Assembly: GCA_947053345.1 (NCBI GenBank)
Contig: CAMRSM010000014.1
Location: forward strand, 1 to 64,000
DNA: 64,000 nucleotides
Direction: 5' to 3'
Source: an uncultured Lachnospiraceae bacterium
GTDB taxonomy: Bacteria; Bacillota; Clostridia; Lachnospirales; Lachnospiraceae
Positions 26,677-35,787 of the stretch are shown piece by piece. The first letter of the stretch is position 1. Each line of letters begins with the position of its first letter. The notes under the pieces were generated by a model, which was not told the origin of the DNA, did no database searches, and saw nothing but the letters and a program-made list of their open reading frames with translations. A program made the translations under genes and the position numbers.

Positions 26677-26704
26677 GGGCGGATGCAGGGCATCCGCCCT
26701 TTTT
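26677..26704 (+). terminator. Rho-independent terminator of the ABC operon
   Basis: GGGCGGATGC (26677-26686) pairs perfectly with GCATCCGCCC (26690-26699), with a 3-base loop and five Ts. Confidence 0.92.
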
Positions 26705-26731
26705 GTGCTGTCTTTTGGGCTAATGTGTCAC

Positions 26732-26760
26732 TTGAATTTTCTGATGCACTCTGCTAAAAT
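26732..26760 (+). promoter_or_regulatory. Probable promoter of SBP / c-di-GMP gene pair
   Basis: TTGAAT (26732-26737) and TAAAAT (26755-26760) are spaced by 17 bases, in the gap after the upstream terminator. Confidence 0.6.
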
Positions 26761-26895
26761 AGTCGTTATAAAGCGCATTCGGACTTCACTAAGGCGGGTA
26801 TTTGATTTCACTGTAAGTACATATTTTGGAAATATGGGCGGTGGGCAGAAAGATTTCGGGAATTGACATTATTGAAGCGAGGAGAAGCAGGTTTG

Positions 26896-28416
26896 ATGGA
26901 AAAGAAAGCTTGGAAAAAGAAAGCGTGCCGTGCCGGGAGAAACCTTCGGGGGCTTGGTGTGGCGGCAGGCATTATGCTGACCCTGCTGCCGGCAGGCTGC
27001 AAGAACGGGAAGACTTCCGGGGAGAGGGACTATGGGCTTGACAAAGATGCCCCGGTTACGATTACGGCATGGCACTATTATAACGGGATCCAACAGATAA
27101 AATTTGACGAATTGGTACGGGAATTTAATGATACGGAGGGGCTGGAAAGGGGCATCGTCCTGCAGGCGTTCTCCAAAAGCGGTGTGGATGAACTGGCCGA
27201 CAGCGTGGATGCCGCCGTGAACAAAAAACTGGGGGCGGAGGAGCCGCCGGATATTTTTGCGTGCTACTCCGACAGCGCGTACGCACTGGATAAAAGCGGT
27301 GTGCTCGCCGACCTTTCGCGGTATTTTACGGAAGCTGAACTTTCGGAATACATTGACGCATATATTGACGAGGGGAGATTTGACGGCAGTGCATTAAAGA
27401 TTTTTCCGATCGCCAAGAGCTCGGAGGTGATGATCGTCAACAAAACGGACTGGCAGAAGTTCGCGGATGTCACGGGCGTGACGCTTGACGAGCTCTCCAC
27501 ATGGGAATCACTGGTGGAGGTCTCCGCTAGGTATTATGACTACACGGATGCCCTGACACCGGATATCCCGAACGACGGGAGGGCATTTTTCGGGCGCGAC
27601 GCTCTGGCAAATTATCTGCTGGTCGGGGCAAGGCAGCTCGGCTGTACCCTTGTCAGCGTGGATGCGGACGGAGTTGCCGTGCCCGCGCTTGAGAAGGAGG
27701 TAGTCCGCCGGTTATGGGATAATTACTATGTGCCTTATGTAAAGGGATATTTCACCTCAGAAGGGCGTTACCGCAGTGATGACGCGAAGATTGGCAGGCT
27801 GATTGCCCTTGTCGGTTCCACTTCCGGGGCATCGTACTACCCCGATCAAGTGACGTTATATGATGAATATACATATCCGATCGAGAATGTAGTGCTTCCG
27901 GTACCGAATTTTGAAGGGACGGAACCGTTCGTTGTCCAGCAGGGGGCGGGGATGGCAGTTCTGTCTTCGGACGAGAAAACGGAATATGCCTGTGCCGTAT
28001 TCCTGAAATGGTTTACCGAGACGGAGCGCAACATTGAGTTTTCGGTCGGTTCCGGCTATCTGCCCGTAAAAAAGGAAGCGAACGATTTTGAGAGGATCAG
28101 GGAGCGGACGGACGGGCAGGACGGTGATATTGACGGGACGATCTACAATGCGATACGGGTCGCAATGGATCAGGTTGCATCCTATGAACTGTATACATCC
28201 GCGCCGTACCAAAATTCTTCCGGCCTGCGCTCGGAGTTTGCTGGGCTGGTTGAGTCCGGTGCCGGCAACGCCCGCCGGGCCGTCATGGAAAGGATTGCGG
28301 CGGGGGAAGAGAGGGAATCCGTCCTCGCGCAGTATACGGGGGATGCAGCGTTTGAGGTGTGGTATAAACAGCTGGAGGAATTATTTATCCGTGTCCTTGC
28401 GGACGGAGTAAAATAA
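26896..28416 (+). CDS. Family 1-type solute-binding lipoprotein, orphan
   Basis: This 506-residue protein has a lipoprotein signal ending in LLPAGC, with Cys35 as the anchor, and an extracellular solute-binding domain that starts VTITAWHYYNGIQQIKFDELV, typical of sugar-type (family 1) binding proteins. No ABC permease or ATPase gene is adjacent. Instead a GGDEF-EAL gene starts 21 bases downstream. A sensing role, presenting a bound sugar or oligosaccharide to the neighbouring receptor, is therefore inferred. The ATG at 26896 follows GAGGAG; a TTG at 26863 would add 11 residues. The function as a sensor partner is not proven by sequence. Confidence 0.82.
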   Translation: MEKKAWKKKACRAGRNLRGLGVAAGIMLTLLPAGCKNGKTSGERDYGLDKDAPVTITAWHYYNGIQQIKFDELVREFNDTEGLERGIVLQAFSKSGVDELADSVDAAVNKKLGAEEPPDIFACYSDSAYALDKSGVLADLSRYFTEAELSEYIDAYIDEGRFDGSALKIFPIAKSSEVMIVNKTDWQKFADVTGVTLDELSTWESLVEVSARYYDYTDALTPDIPNDGRAFFGRDALANYLLVGARQLGCTLVSVDADGVAVPALEKEVVRRLWDNYYVPYVKGYFTSEGRYRSDDAKIGRLIALVGSTSGASYYPDQVTLYDEYTYPIENVVLPVPNFEGTEPFVVQQGAGMAVLSSDEKTEYACAVFLKWFTETERNIEFSVGSGYLPVKKEANDFERIRERTDGQDGDIDGTIYNAIRVAMDQVASYELYTSAPYQNSSGLRSEFAGLVESGAGNARRAVMERIAAGEERESVLAQYTGDAAFEVWYKQLEELFIRVLADGVK

Positions 28417-28437
28417 TATTGATGATGGGGCTTGGTT

Positions 28438-31400
28438 ATGGAAAAGACGCTTGCGGGTAAGGAAAAAAGGGTGCAAAATTCAAGGCTGTTCTTCAAGGTC
28501 TGCTTTCTTATGTTTGCGCTGGTAGCATTACAGCTTCTGGTGTTTGTTGTTGTACTGCTTTTTAGCGGTGAGTTTTCTGCCATCAAAAGGTTTTCTTATA
28601 ATGTCCTTTTGGAAAAGACCCAGAACCGGGCGGGTTACATTGAAAATCTCCTGAACCGGAAAACCTCCCTTGTGCATGAGAAAGCTGGTGAGGTCAACCG
28701 AACCGTTGGCAGGCTTCTTGAGCGGGAGGGAAAGACCGTGGGGGAGGTGCGCTCTGACCGGGAGCTGAACAAGAAGATCATCGCGGCTGCGGCGGAGAGC
28801 ATTGTTTCCCTGATCCGCATGGACATGGCAAACGATGCCTTTCTTTACCTGAATACGGGGAATCTTTATGAGTCGGACGGCGTAAACCGCCTTACGGGTT
28901 TTTATATCCGCGATACTGATGTCAATTCCAATGATATGGTGGAGAACGAAGACTTATATCTTGAGATGGGGAGCTCAGAGCTTGCCGGACAGTTTGGGAT
29001 CACGATGGATTATGAGTGGTCGCTTTATACAGAGCTTACGAAGGAAAATGATTTCCGCTTTTTCACCGAACCGGTGGCGGCCTGGGAAGCGAATCCGGAA
29101 TTGGAGGATTATAATTTCGGTTACTGGAGCGGGCTGTCAAGAATCTCCCGCTCGGCGGAACAAAGCATAAAGTATACCGTACCCCTTGTGCTTGACGGGG
29201 AGGTTTACGGCGTGATCGGGATTGGGCTGCTGGAGAAAAATATTCTGAGCAATATCCCGGCGAGTGATTTCCTCAACGAGAGTGCCTGTTATGTATTGGC
29301 GACCGATTTTGACGGCGGGGGAATCTACCAGCCCCTGCTTTCTTCCGGTGCGGCCTACCCGCGGCTTGTGTCAGGGGATCAGACCATTTTTGATAAGGCG
29401 TGCAGTGGGGAGTATGGGCTATACCGTTTTAATACAAGAGTGCCAAGCATCGGAAGTTTACAGGATATTAAGCTGTATTCGCCGCTTTCTCCGTTTAAAG
29501 GACAGAAATGGGCGCTGATCTCCGTTGCGGATTCGGATCGCATCTTGGAAATTTACCATAAGCTGATTGAGATATTTATTATTTCCTCGGTGATCTCCGT
29601 GCTTTTCAGCGCATTGTTCGCGGTTCTTTTAAGCCGGAGGGTAGCAAAGCCGATCGTGACCATGATCCGCACGCTCGGACATGGTGCGGAGGGGGATCAG
29701 ATCGTGCAGTTTACGGTAACCGGGATCACGGAATTTGACCGGCTTGCCGAATCCATTGTTGACCTGCAGGTCAAGGTGAGGGAGCAGGCGTTCCGTGTGT
29801 CGGATATCCTCAGCATTGCGGACAGCGGCATCGGCGTATTTATGTACGATTACGAGAAGGGCAATGTTTTTGTCGGCAGGAGCCTGATTAAGATTCTGGA
29901 TCTGCCGGGTCTGGTGCCGGAAAAAGACGTTACGATCCCTTTTGCAGATTTCAGGGAATATATGAAGTATTTTGATGAGAACTACCACATGTTTGAACTT
30001 GAGGTTTTTTCGGATGACCGCAAGCGGGAAGAAACATTCGGGGTTAATCTGGAGGTTTCGTTGAGCATCCGGGATGCCACCGGAGAAAAACTGAGATGGT
30101 TCCGCTTCACGCTGACAAGGGATAAGGATGCGGTGACGGGGCTGGTGCAGGATATTACCAAAGCCGTCCTGGAGCGCCAAAAAATTGAACATGAGCGCGA
30201 TTATGATATGACGACAGGGCTTTTTAACCGCAGGGCGTTCTACCAGAAGGTGCAGGAACTGTTCATGTGTCCGGCCAATCTTGGAACCGCAGCGTTTTTG
30301 ATGCTTGACCTTGACAATCTGAAGTTTGTGAATGATACCTACGGGCATGATTTTGGCGATGATTATATCCGGACGGCAGCGATGGCACTCTGTGCGCTCG
30401 GCAGGGAAAATGCCGTTGTTGCAAGGCTTTCCGGCGATGAGTTCATTGCTTTTCTCTATGGGGGAGAAACAAAGGAGGAAATCCGAGGGAGGCTTTCCGG
30501 CTTTGCAAAAACTCTGCGGGAAAGTTATTGTCTCCTTGCGGACGGCACGCATTACAAAGTGCGGGCGAGCGGCGGTATTTCATGGTATCCGGAGGATTCT
30601 AAGCTGTATGAGGAACTTGTGAAATACGCCGATTTCGCAATGTACACGATCAAACATTCGACCAAGGGGAATTTTGCGGAATTTGACGCGGAGGCTTACC
30701 GGAATGATTCCATACTGATCACAGGCATTGAGGAAATGAACCGCATCATTGACAACGGGGATATCCGCTATGCGTTCCAGCCGATTCTTTCCGCAAAGAC
30801 GGGGGAAGTTTTCGGCTATGAGGCACTGATGCGCCCGCAGTCAAAAACAATCCCTTCGGTCGGGGAGTTTATCCGGATCGCAAAGTCAGCGGCAAAGCTT
30901 TACCAGTTGGAGCGCCTGACTTGGTTCTTGGGGCTTGCCAGTTTTTCGGAACTTGCCGCGGAAGGCAAGGTCAAAAAGGATGCGCATATTTTCCTGAACT
31001 CAATTTCAAATTGTACCATGGGCACGGAAAACCGTATGCTTGTGGAGGAAAAGTACCGGCCGCTGTTAAAGAACATTGTGTTGGAGGTATTGGAAGGGGA
31101 GCAGACTAACATGGATTATGCGAACCGTAAGCGCAAGGTCATGGAAAGCTGGGGGGCGATGATCGCCCTGGATGACTTCGGCACGGGTTACAACAGTGAA
31201 TATGCACTGATTACGATGAACCCCGATATGATTAAGGTTGACCGTTCCATTATCAGTAATTGCGATCATGATACGCGCAAGCGGATGATGGTTCAGAATC
31301 TTGTTGGATTGGCAAAAGAGCGGGGCATTCTTGTTCTGGCAGAGGGGGTTGAGACGCGCGGTGAGATGGAGACGGTCATCGCCTGCGGGGTCGACCTGCT

Positions 31401-31518
31401 GCAGGGATATTATTTTGCGAAACCGATGTTTGAGCCGGAGGCGGTCCGCGAGGAGGTAATAGAGGAGATCTTCGCGGCAAACCGCGCAAAGGAAAAAGGG
31501 GTTGAGGGGGATATTTAA
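28438..31518 (+). CDS. Membrane receptor with GGDEF and EAL domains
   Basis: The 1026-residue protein has a membrane helix at about residues 18-46, a large extracellular sensor domain of Cache type (about 47-375), a second membrane helix (about 377-397), a HAMP-like and PAS-like linker, a GGDEF domain (about 588-745) and an EAL domain (about 760-1015). The cyclase motif is SGDEF, which is usually still active. The EAL domain keeps EALMRP, Asn in FLNSIS, Glu in LEVLEGE, DDFGTGYNSE, IKVDRSI and LAEGVETRGE, so c-di-GMP hydrolysis is also possible. The ATG at 28438 was preferred over TTG at 28432. The gene follows the orphan lipoprotein by 21 bases. Confidence 0.88.
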   Translation: MEKTLAGKEKRVQNSRLFFKVCFLMFALVALQLLVFVVVLLFSGEFSAIKRFSYNVLLEKTQNRAGYIENLLNRKTSLVHEKAGEVNRTVGRLLEREGKTVGEVRSDRELNKKIIAAAAESIVSLIRMDMANDAFLYLNTGNLYESDGVNRLTGFYIRDTDVNSNDMVENEDLYLEMGSSELAGQFGITMDYEWSLYTELTKENDFRFFTEPVAAWEANPELEDYNFGYWSGLSRISRSAEQSIKYTVPLVLDGEVYGVIGIGLLEKNILSNIPASDFLNESACYVLATDFDGGGIYQPLLSSGAAYPRLVSGDQTIFDKACSGEYGLYRFNTRVPSIGSLQDIKLYSPLSPFKGQKWALISVADSDRILEIYHKLIEIFIISSVISVLFSALFAVLLSRRVAKPIVTMIRTLGHGAEGDQIVQFTVTGITEFDRLAESIVDLQVKVREQAFRVSDILSIADSGIGVFMYDYEKGNVFVGRSLIKILDLPGLVPEKDVTIPFADFREYMKYFDENYHMFELEVFSDDRKREETFGVNLEVSLSIRDATGEKLRWFRFTLTRDKDAVTGLVQDITKAVLERQKIEHERDYDMTTGLFNRRAFYQKVQELFMCPANLGTAAFLMLDLDNLKFVNDTYGHDFGDDYIRTAAMALCALGRENAVVARLSGDEFIAFLYGGETKEEIRGRLSGFAKTLRESYCLLADGTHYKVRASGGISWYPEDSKLYEELVKYADFAMYTIKHSTKGNFAEFDAEAYRNDSILITGIEEMNRIIDNGDIRYAFQPILSAKTGEVFGYEALMRPQSKTIPSVGEFIRIAKSAAKLYQLERLTWFLGLASFSELAAEGKVKKDAHIFLNSISNCTMGTENRMLVEEKYRPLLKNIVLEVLEGEQTNMDYANRKRKVMESWGAMIALDDFGTGYNSEYALITMNPDMIKVDRSIISNCDHDTRKRMMVQNLVGLAKERGILVLAEGVETRGEMETVIACGVDLLQGYYFAKPMFEPEAVREEVIEEIFAANRAKEKGVEGDI

Positions 31519-31532
31519 TCCCCCTCAAACAT
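31502..31532. terminator. Hairpin overlapping the receptor gene stop codon
   Basis: TTGAGGGGGAT (31502-31512) pairs perfectly with ATCCCCCTCAA (31518-31528) around a 5-base loop that includes the stop codon; a T-rich stretch follows. Probable terminator. Confidence 0.6.
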
Positions 31533-31622
31533 TTTCTTTACTACATCGTACGCAAGCTTCCTTCTGCGGTACTCGTCCACGATCCCCTTATTGTTCAGCT
31601 TCCGGGCACATGCTGTTGGTAT
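31515..31622 (-). pseudogene. Possible C-terminal gene remnant
   Basis: On the minus strand, a 35-codon open frame with a coding-like, basic C-terminal sequence (IVDEYRRRKLAYDVVKKMFE) ends in TAA inside the hairpin. No start codon or ribosome binding site is visible upstream and an in-frame stop precedes it. It may be the remains of a deleted gene. I do not recognise the family. Confidence 0.25.
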
Positions 31623-31711
31623 TTATTATATCGGTTTTTTTGCGGGGTTGCAACCGCTATGTTTGCTTTCCGGGATGATTCTTGCCGGTGCGGCGGATTT
31701 GCGGAAACGAA

Positions 31712-31740
31712 TTGAATTGAAGAAATGCCTGTGATATAAT
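31712..31740 (+). promoter_or_regulatory. Promoter of yhaO-yhaN
   Basis: TTGAAT (31712-31717) and a perfect TATAAT (31735-31740) are separated by 17 bases. Confidence 0.8.
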
Positions 31741-31802
31741 CAGAACATTAGATGCATTGTGCGGCAGGAAACCACATAGCAGAGAAAAACGGGGGAAATA
31801 GT

Positions 31803-32903
31803 ATGAAATTCATCCACTGTGCTGACTTACATTTTGACTCGAAATTAAACGCCAACCTTGATAAGGAAAGCGCAAGGCAGCGAAAAGCAGAAATCCTGCA
31901 TACTTTTACGCGGATGGTTGCGTATGCCGCGGATCACGGGGTAAAAGCCATCCTGATTGCTGGAGACCTTTTTGATACGAAAAATACTTCTGCGACTGCA
32001 AGAAACACTTTCCTGTATGAGATCACAGGTCATCCTGAAATCAATTTTTACTATTTGCGCGGAAACCATGATGAGGAGAATTTTTTATTCCGGGAGGATG
32101 AACTTCCCCAAAACCTGAAAACTTTCGGCTCACAGTGGAAAACTTACTTTGAGGAGGGAGGGAAGATCACGGTCTCCGGTATTGAGTTTCCGGCGAAGAA
32201 TGAGGCTTCCGTCTATCTGGAACTGATGCCGGATATGGAGAAATTTAACATTGTTATGTTGCATGGGCAGGAGGGTGTGGGCAGCGCAAAAGACCGGACA
32301 CAGATCATCAATCTCAGGGCGCTGCGGAACAAGGGGATTGACTATCTGGCGCTTGGCCATGTACACGCCTACAAAAAAGAACCGCTGGATGCCCGCGGTA
32401 CATATTGTTATCCGGGCTGTCTGGAGGGCAGGGGGTTTGACGAGTGCGGTATCCACGGTTTTGTGCTGCTTGATGTAGATGAGGGGAGCGGGAAATATAC
32501 CCATGAATTTGTCCCATTTGCGAAAAGAAACCTCTATGAGGTGGCGGCGGATGTGACGGGCTGCCTCACCACCGCCCAGATGGCGGTTCGGGTGGAGGAG
32601 GCTTTGGGTGCAGCAGGCTGCGGGAAAGATGACCTTGTAAAAATCGTGTTGCGGGGAGCGGTGGATGTCGCGTGTGAGAAGGATCCGTCTTATTTCCCGG
32701 CGCGCTTTTCCCCTGATTTTTACTTTGTGAAGGTTTATGACGAGACTTCGCTTTTGGTGGAAACGGAAGATTACATGCGGGATGTCTCCCTGAAAGGGGA
32801 ATTTGTGCGCCAGGTTATGGAAGATCCGTCCATACCGGAGGAGGACAAGAAGATCATGATCCGCTATGGTCTGCAGGCGATCGAGGGGGAGGAGGTACAT
32901 TGA
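31803..32903 (+). CDS. yhaO: SbcD/YhaO-like DNA repair exonuclease
   Basis: The 366-residue protein is a calcineurin-like metallophosphoesterase of the SbcD/Mre11/YhaO group. Metal-binding motifs are in order: FIHCADLHFDS near residue 4, IAGDLFDTKN near residue 48, YLRGNHDEE near residue 77, MLHGQEG and LALGHVHAYK. It is expected to be the nuclease subunit of a DNA double-strand-break processing complex with the next gene product. The ATG at 31803 follows GGGGGAAA; an upstream in-frame start at 31752 adds 17 unlikely residues. It is 1 base from the ATPase gene. Confidence 0.9.
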   Translation: MKFIHCADLHFDSKLNANLDKESARQRKAEILHTFTRMVAYAADHGVKAILIAGDLFDTKNTSATARNTFLYEITGHPEINFYYLRGNHDEENFLFREDELPQNLKTFGSQWKTYFEEGGKITVSGIEFPAKNEASVYLELMPDMEKFNIVMLHGQEGVGSAKDRTQIINLRALRNKGIDYLALGHVHAYKKEPLDARGTYCYPGCLEGRGFDECGIHGFVLLDVDEGSGKYTHEFVPFAKRNLYEVAADVTGCLTTAQMAVRVEEALGAAGCGKDDLVKIVLRGAVDVACEKDPSYFPARFSPDFYFVKVYDETSLLVETEDYMRDVSLKGEFVRQVMEDPSIPEEDKKIMIRYGLQAIEGEEVH

Positions 32904-32904
32904 T

Positions 32905-35631
32905 ATGAGATTGATTTCCTGCCATATCGAAAACTTCGGAAAACTCCATGATTTTTCCTTTGAGTTTGCGGAGGGGGTTAATATCATTTGTGAAGGAAAC
33001 GGCTGGGGAAAGAGCACATTTGCCGCTTTTATCCGGGCGATGTTTTACGGGCTGGAAGGGGACCGGAAACGAAGCCTTCTGGAAAATGAGCGGAAAAAGT
33101 ATAAACCCTGGCAGGGCGGGGTTTTTGGCGGTCAGCTCACGTTTGAGGCCGGAGGGGGACAGTACCGGCTCTCGCGGATTTTTTATGACAAAGAAATACA
33201 GGATGTATTTGAACTGCGCGATGTAAAAACTAATCTGCCATCGCAGGATTACAGCAAAAGGATTGGGGAGGAGATTTTTGGGATTGACCGGGAATCTTTC
33301 CTTCGGACCGTTTTCATTGACCAAAATGGGTGTGAAACTTCCGCCACGGACGATATCAATGCTAAGATCGGGGATTTGGCGGACGGTGCGAGGGACCTGA
33401 ATAATTTTGATGCCGCGAGTGCAAGGCTGACGGATGTCATCAACGCGCTCACACCCTCCCGTGCTTCGGGGGCGCTTTCAAGGCGCAGGGAGGAGATTGC
33501 CCGGTGTGAGAGGATTTTTAAGGAGGGGGAGGGCATTGTCAGTGGCATGGAGGTCTACCGGGACAGGATGCTCGCTCAGGAAGCCGCCTACGATGACCTA
33601 AAGAAAAAGTTAGCGGAGGCAGGGAAAATACAGGAAAAGGTGTCGCACGCGCAGTCCGCGATAGCAAAAAAAGCGGAGTGGGAGCGGCTGAAACGCGCGG
33701 TTGAAGAAAGCGGGGAAGCGAGGGAGAAAAGTGCGGGATGGTTTCCGGGTAAAATACCAAAATCCTCGCAGGTGATGGAACAGGTAATGCAGTGTGCCGA
33801 GCTGGGAAAAGCTTATGAGAGAGTATCACTGTACCAGCTGAGCGAACAGGAAGAAGAGGAGCTTGGATTTTTAAAACCGGTCTTTTGCGCCGGGGTGCCA
33901 AGTCCCCTGGAATTGGATGCCAAACGCGCGGAAGCCTCTGAGTATGCCCGCCTCCGGCAGGAGTATGATGCCGGACAGATGAGCCGGCAGGAGCGGCAGC
34001 GGCTTTTGGAGCTTTCGGGGTTTTCACAGGAGGACGGGGATGCCGCGCGCATGGCGGCGGACTGGGCACAGCGCACGCAGAGGGCGGCGGCGCTGCCGTC
34101 AAACCAAGCCGCGCTGGCGGCATTGCAGGCGGCTTATGCGGTGGCCGGTGCACGGTCGAAAAAATATTCCCTTCTGTTCTTTGCCGGCATTTTTCTGATG
34201 GCGGCGGGCATCCTGGCGGCGGTGATGGGATCTCCTGCTGCGGGAATCGTTGTGGCGGTGTTTGGGCTTTTGGTCACGGCAGCCAGTATCCGAGGGAAGG
34301 TGGCGGGTGTTTCAGAAAATCCCGCCCAAAAGAGCGGGGAAACTGCGGATGATTTCAGGGAGCCATCCAATCATTTTGGACATGGTATGCAAGCTTTCAG
34401 AAATGTCCCGGAAATTGAAGACCTGCAAAGAGCCATAGAGGAAGATTCCGTTTTTATCGGGCAAACGGATACCGCGGTCGCGGCGTACCTGCGGTTGCAT
34501 GGCAGGGTATTTGACGGGCATGACGGGCAGGGCGTGGCACTTGCCCTGCAGGAGATTGTGATGGAAGCTGCCGAGTATCAGGCGCTTGTGAGAAAGGAGC
34601 ACTCTGCACAAAGAAACAGTGAGGAAGAGAGGATGGAACACTTGCGGGAGGGCATCGAAACCTTCCTTGGCCGATACAAAGGTTTGTTTTGGCAGGAAAA
34701 TTTTTCGGGGGAGCACTATGCGGAGGATATCTATACCGTGAAGGAACGTGCCGCTGCGTATGCCGCCCTTTCGGACCGGCAGGAAAAATACCGTTCCGCC
34801 GAGGAGCGTTATGAGCTGGTACGGGTAAAGATTGCCGCCTTTTATGAGGAGTATGGTTTTACCCCGAAGGAGAACATATCCCTGCAGCTCAATGATATCC
34901 GTGACGCGGCAGGGGATTATGAGGAAGCGGACAGGGCATATGGGCACGCGGTCCATGAGCTTGTACAGTTTGAAGAGGAAAATGATATTTCCGTGCTGGC
35001 AGTGGGGAATGAGGAAGAAGGTATGCCTTCCTTAGAAGAAATCCATGAAACGATCGTTGCGCTGAACGAACAGATGGAGCAGGCGCGGGCATCGTGCACC
35101 GCCAACCAGAAAGCACTTTTAGATTTGCAGGAGCAATATGAGGGCTGGGAGGAAAATCGCGTCAGGCTCTCACAGTTAAAGGAGATTCAGGAGCAAGAGC
35201 AGAAAAAGTACGACCTTGTCTCCAAAACGAAAACAAAACTTCTGGCGGCGAAGGAGGCCATGACAGCGAAATATGCGGCTCCGATCCTAAAAGCGTTTTC
35301 CGGGTATTATGAGATGCTTACCGGGATGCCCGCCGGGCATTTCCATGTGGATGCCAACACGGAAGTGACAGTGGAGGAATGCGGGAAGCAGCGTGAGACC
35401 CAGACACTCAGCCGGGGGTGGCGTGACTTGGCAGGTCTGTGCTTAAGGCTTGCGCTTGCGGACGCGATGTACCAGGAGGAGATGCCGGTGCTGATCATGG
35501 ATGACCCGTTTACCAACCTTGATGACGAAAAGCTTGCTGCGGGCAGGAATTTATTGCGGGAGGTGGCGAAAAAGTATCAGGTGGTATATTTTACTTGCAG
35601 CCGCGGGAGGGGGAGGCAGGGGGAAGATTAG
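32905..35631 (+). CDS. yhaN: SbcC/YhaN-like SMC-type ATPase with membrane hairpin
   Basis: This 908-residue protein has the split ATPase of SbcC/Rad50-type proteins. Walker A GNGWGKSTF is near residue 32; the signature TLSRGWRDLAGLCLRLAL and Walker B VLIMDDPFTNLDDEK are close to the C terminus, separated by long coiled-coil regions. Near residues 415-455 there are two adjacent hydrophobic segments (LLFFAGIFLMAAGILAAV and IVVAVFGLLVTAAS) that could form a membrane hairpin, as also seen in YhaN-type proteins. It pairs with the upstream YhaO-like nuclease; the start lies 1 base after that gene behind GGAGGAGG. The operon resembles Bacillus yhaO-yhaN, but yhaM is absent. Confidence 0.88.
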   Translation: MRLISCHIENFGKLHDFSFEFAEGVNIICEGNGWGKSTFAAFIRAMFYGLEGDRKRSLLENERKKYKPWQGGVFGGQLTFEAGGGQYRLSRIFYDKEIQDVFELRDVKTNLPSQDYSKRIGEEIFGIDRESFLRTVFIDQNGCETSATDDINAKIGDLADGARDLNNFDAASARLTDVINALTPSRASGALSRRREEIARCERIFKEGEGIVSGMEVYRDRMLAQEAAYDDLKKKLAEAGKIQEKVSHAQSAIAKKAEWERLKRAVEESGEAREKSAGWFPGKIPKSSQVMEQVMQCAELGKAYERVSLYQLSEQEEEELGFLKPVFCAGVPSPLELDAKRAEASEYARLRQEYDAGQMSRQERQRLLELSGFSQEDGDAARMAADWAQRTQRAAALPSNQAALAALQAAYAVAGARSKKYSLLFFAGIFLMAAGILAAVMGSPAAGIVVAVFGLLVTAASIRGKVAGVSENPAQKSGETADDFREPSNHFGHGMQAFRNVPEIEDLQRAIEEDSVFIGQTDTAVAAYLRLHGRVFDGHDGQGVALALQEIVMEAAEYQALVRKEHSAQRNSEEERMEHLREGIETFLGRYKGLFWQENFSGEHYAEDIYTVKERAAAYAALSDRQEKYRSAEERYELVRVKIAAFYEEYGFTPKENISLQLNDIRDAAGDYEEADRAYGHAVHELVQFEEENDISVLAVGNEEEGMPSLEEIHETIVALNEQMEQARASCTANQKALLDLQEQYEGWEENRVRLSQLKEIQEQEQKKYDLVSKTKTKLLAAKEAMTAKYAAPILKAFSGYYEMLTGMPAGHFHVDANTEVTVEECGKQRETQTLSRGWRDLAGLCLRLALADAMYQEEMPVLIMDDPFTNLDDEKLAAGRNLLREVAKKYQVVYFTCSRGRGRQGED

Positions 35632-35787
35632 ATTTTCCCGGCTTCCGGACTTCGGATCGTTTGTTCTGAGACGGGGCGTGCAGGAGGGGGAGTCCGGGGT
35701 CATAACGAAGTATGATTTGGAAAAGCGGTTTTTTCAACGTAAAGGATATCAATCCGGTAACGATAAAGAATAAAGGAGGGAAATGCG

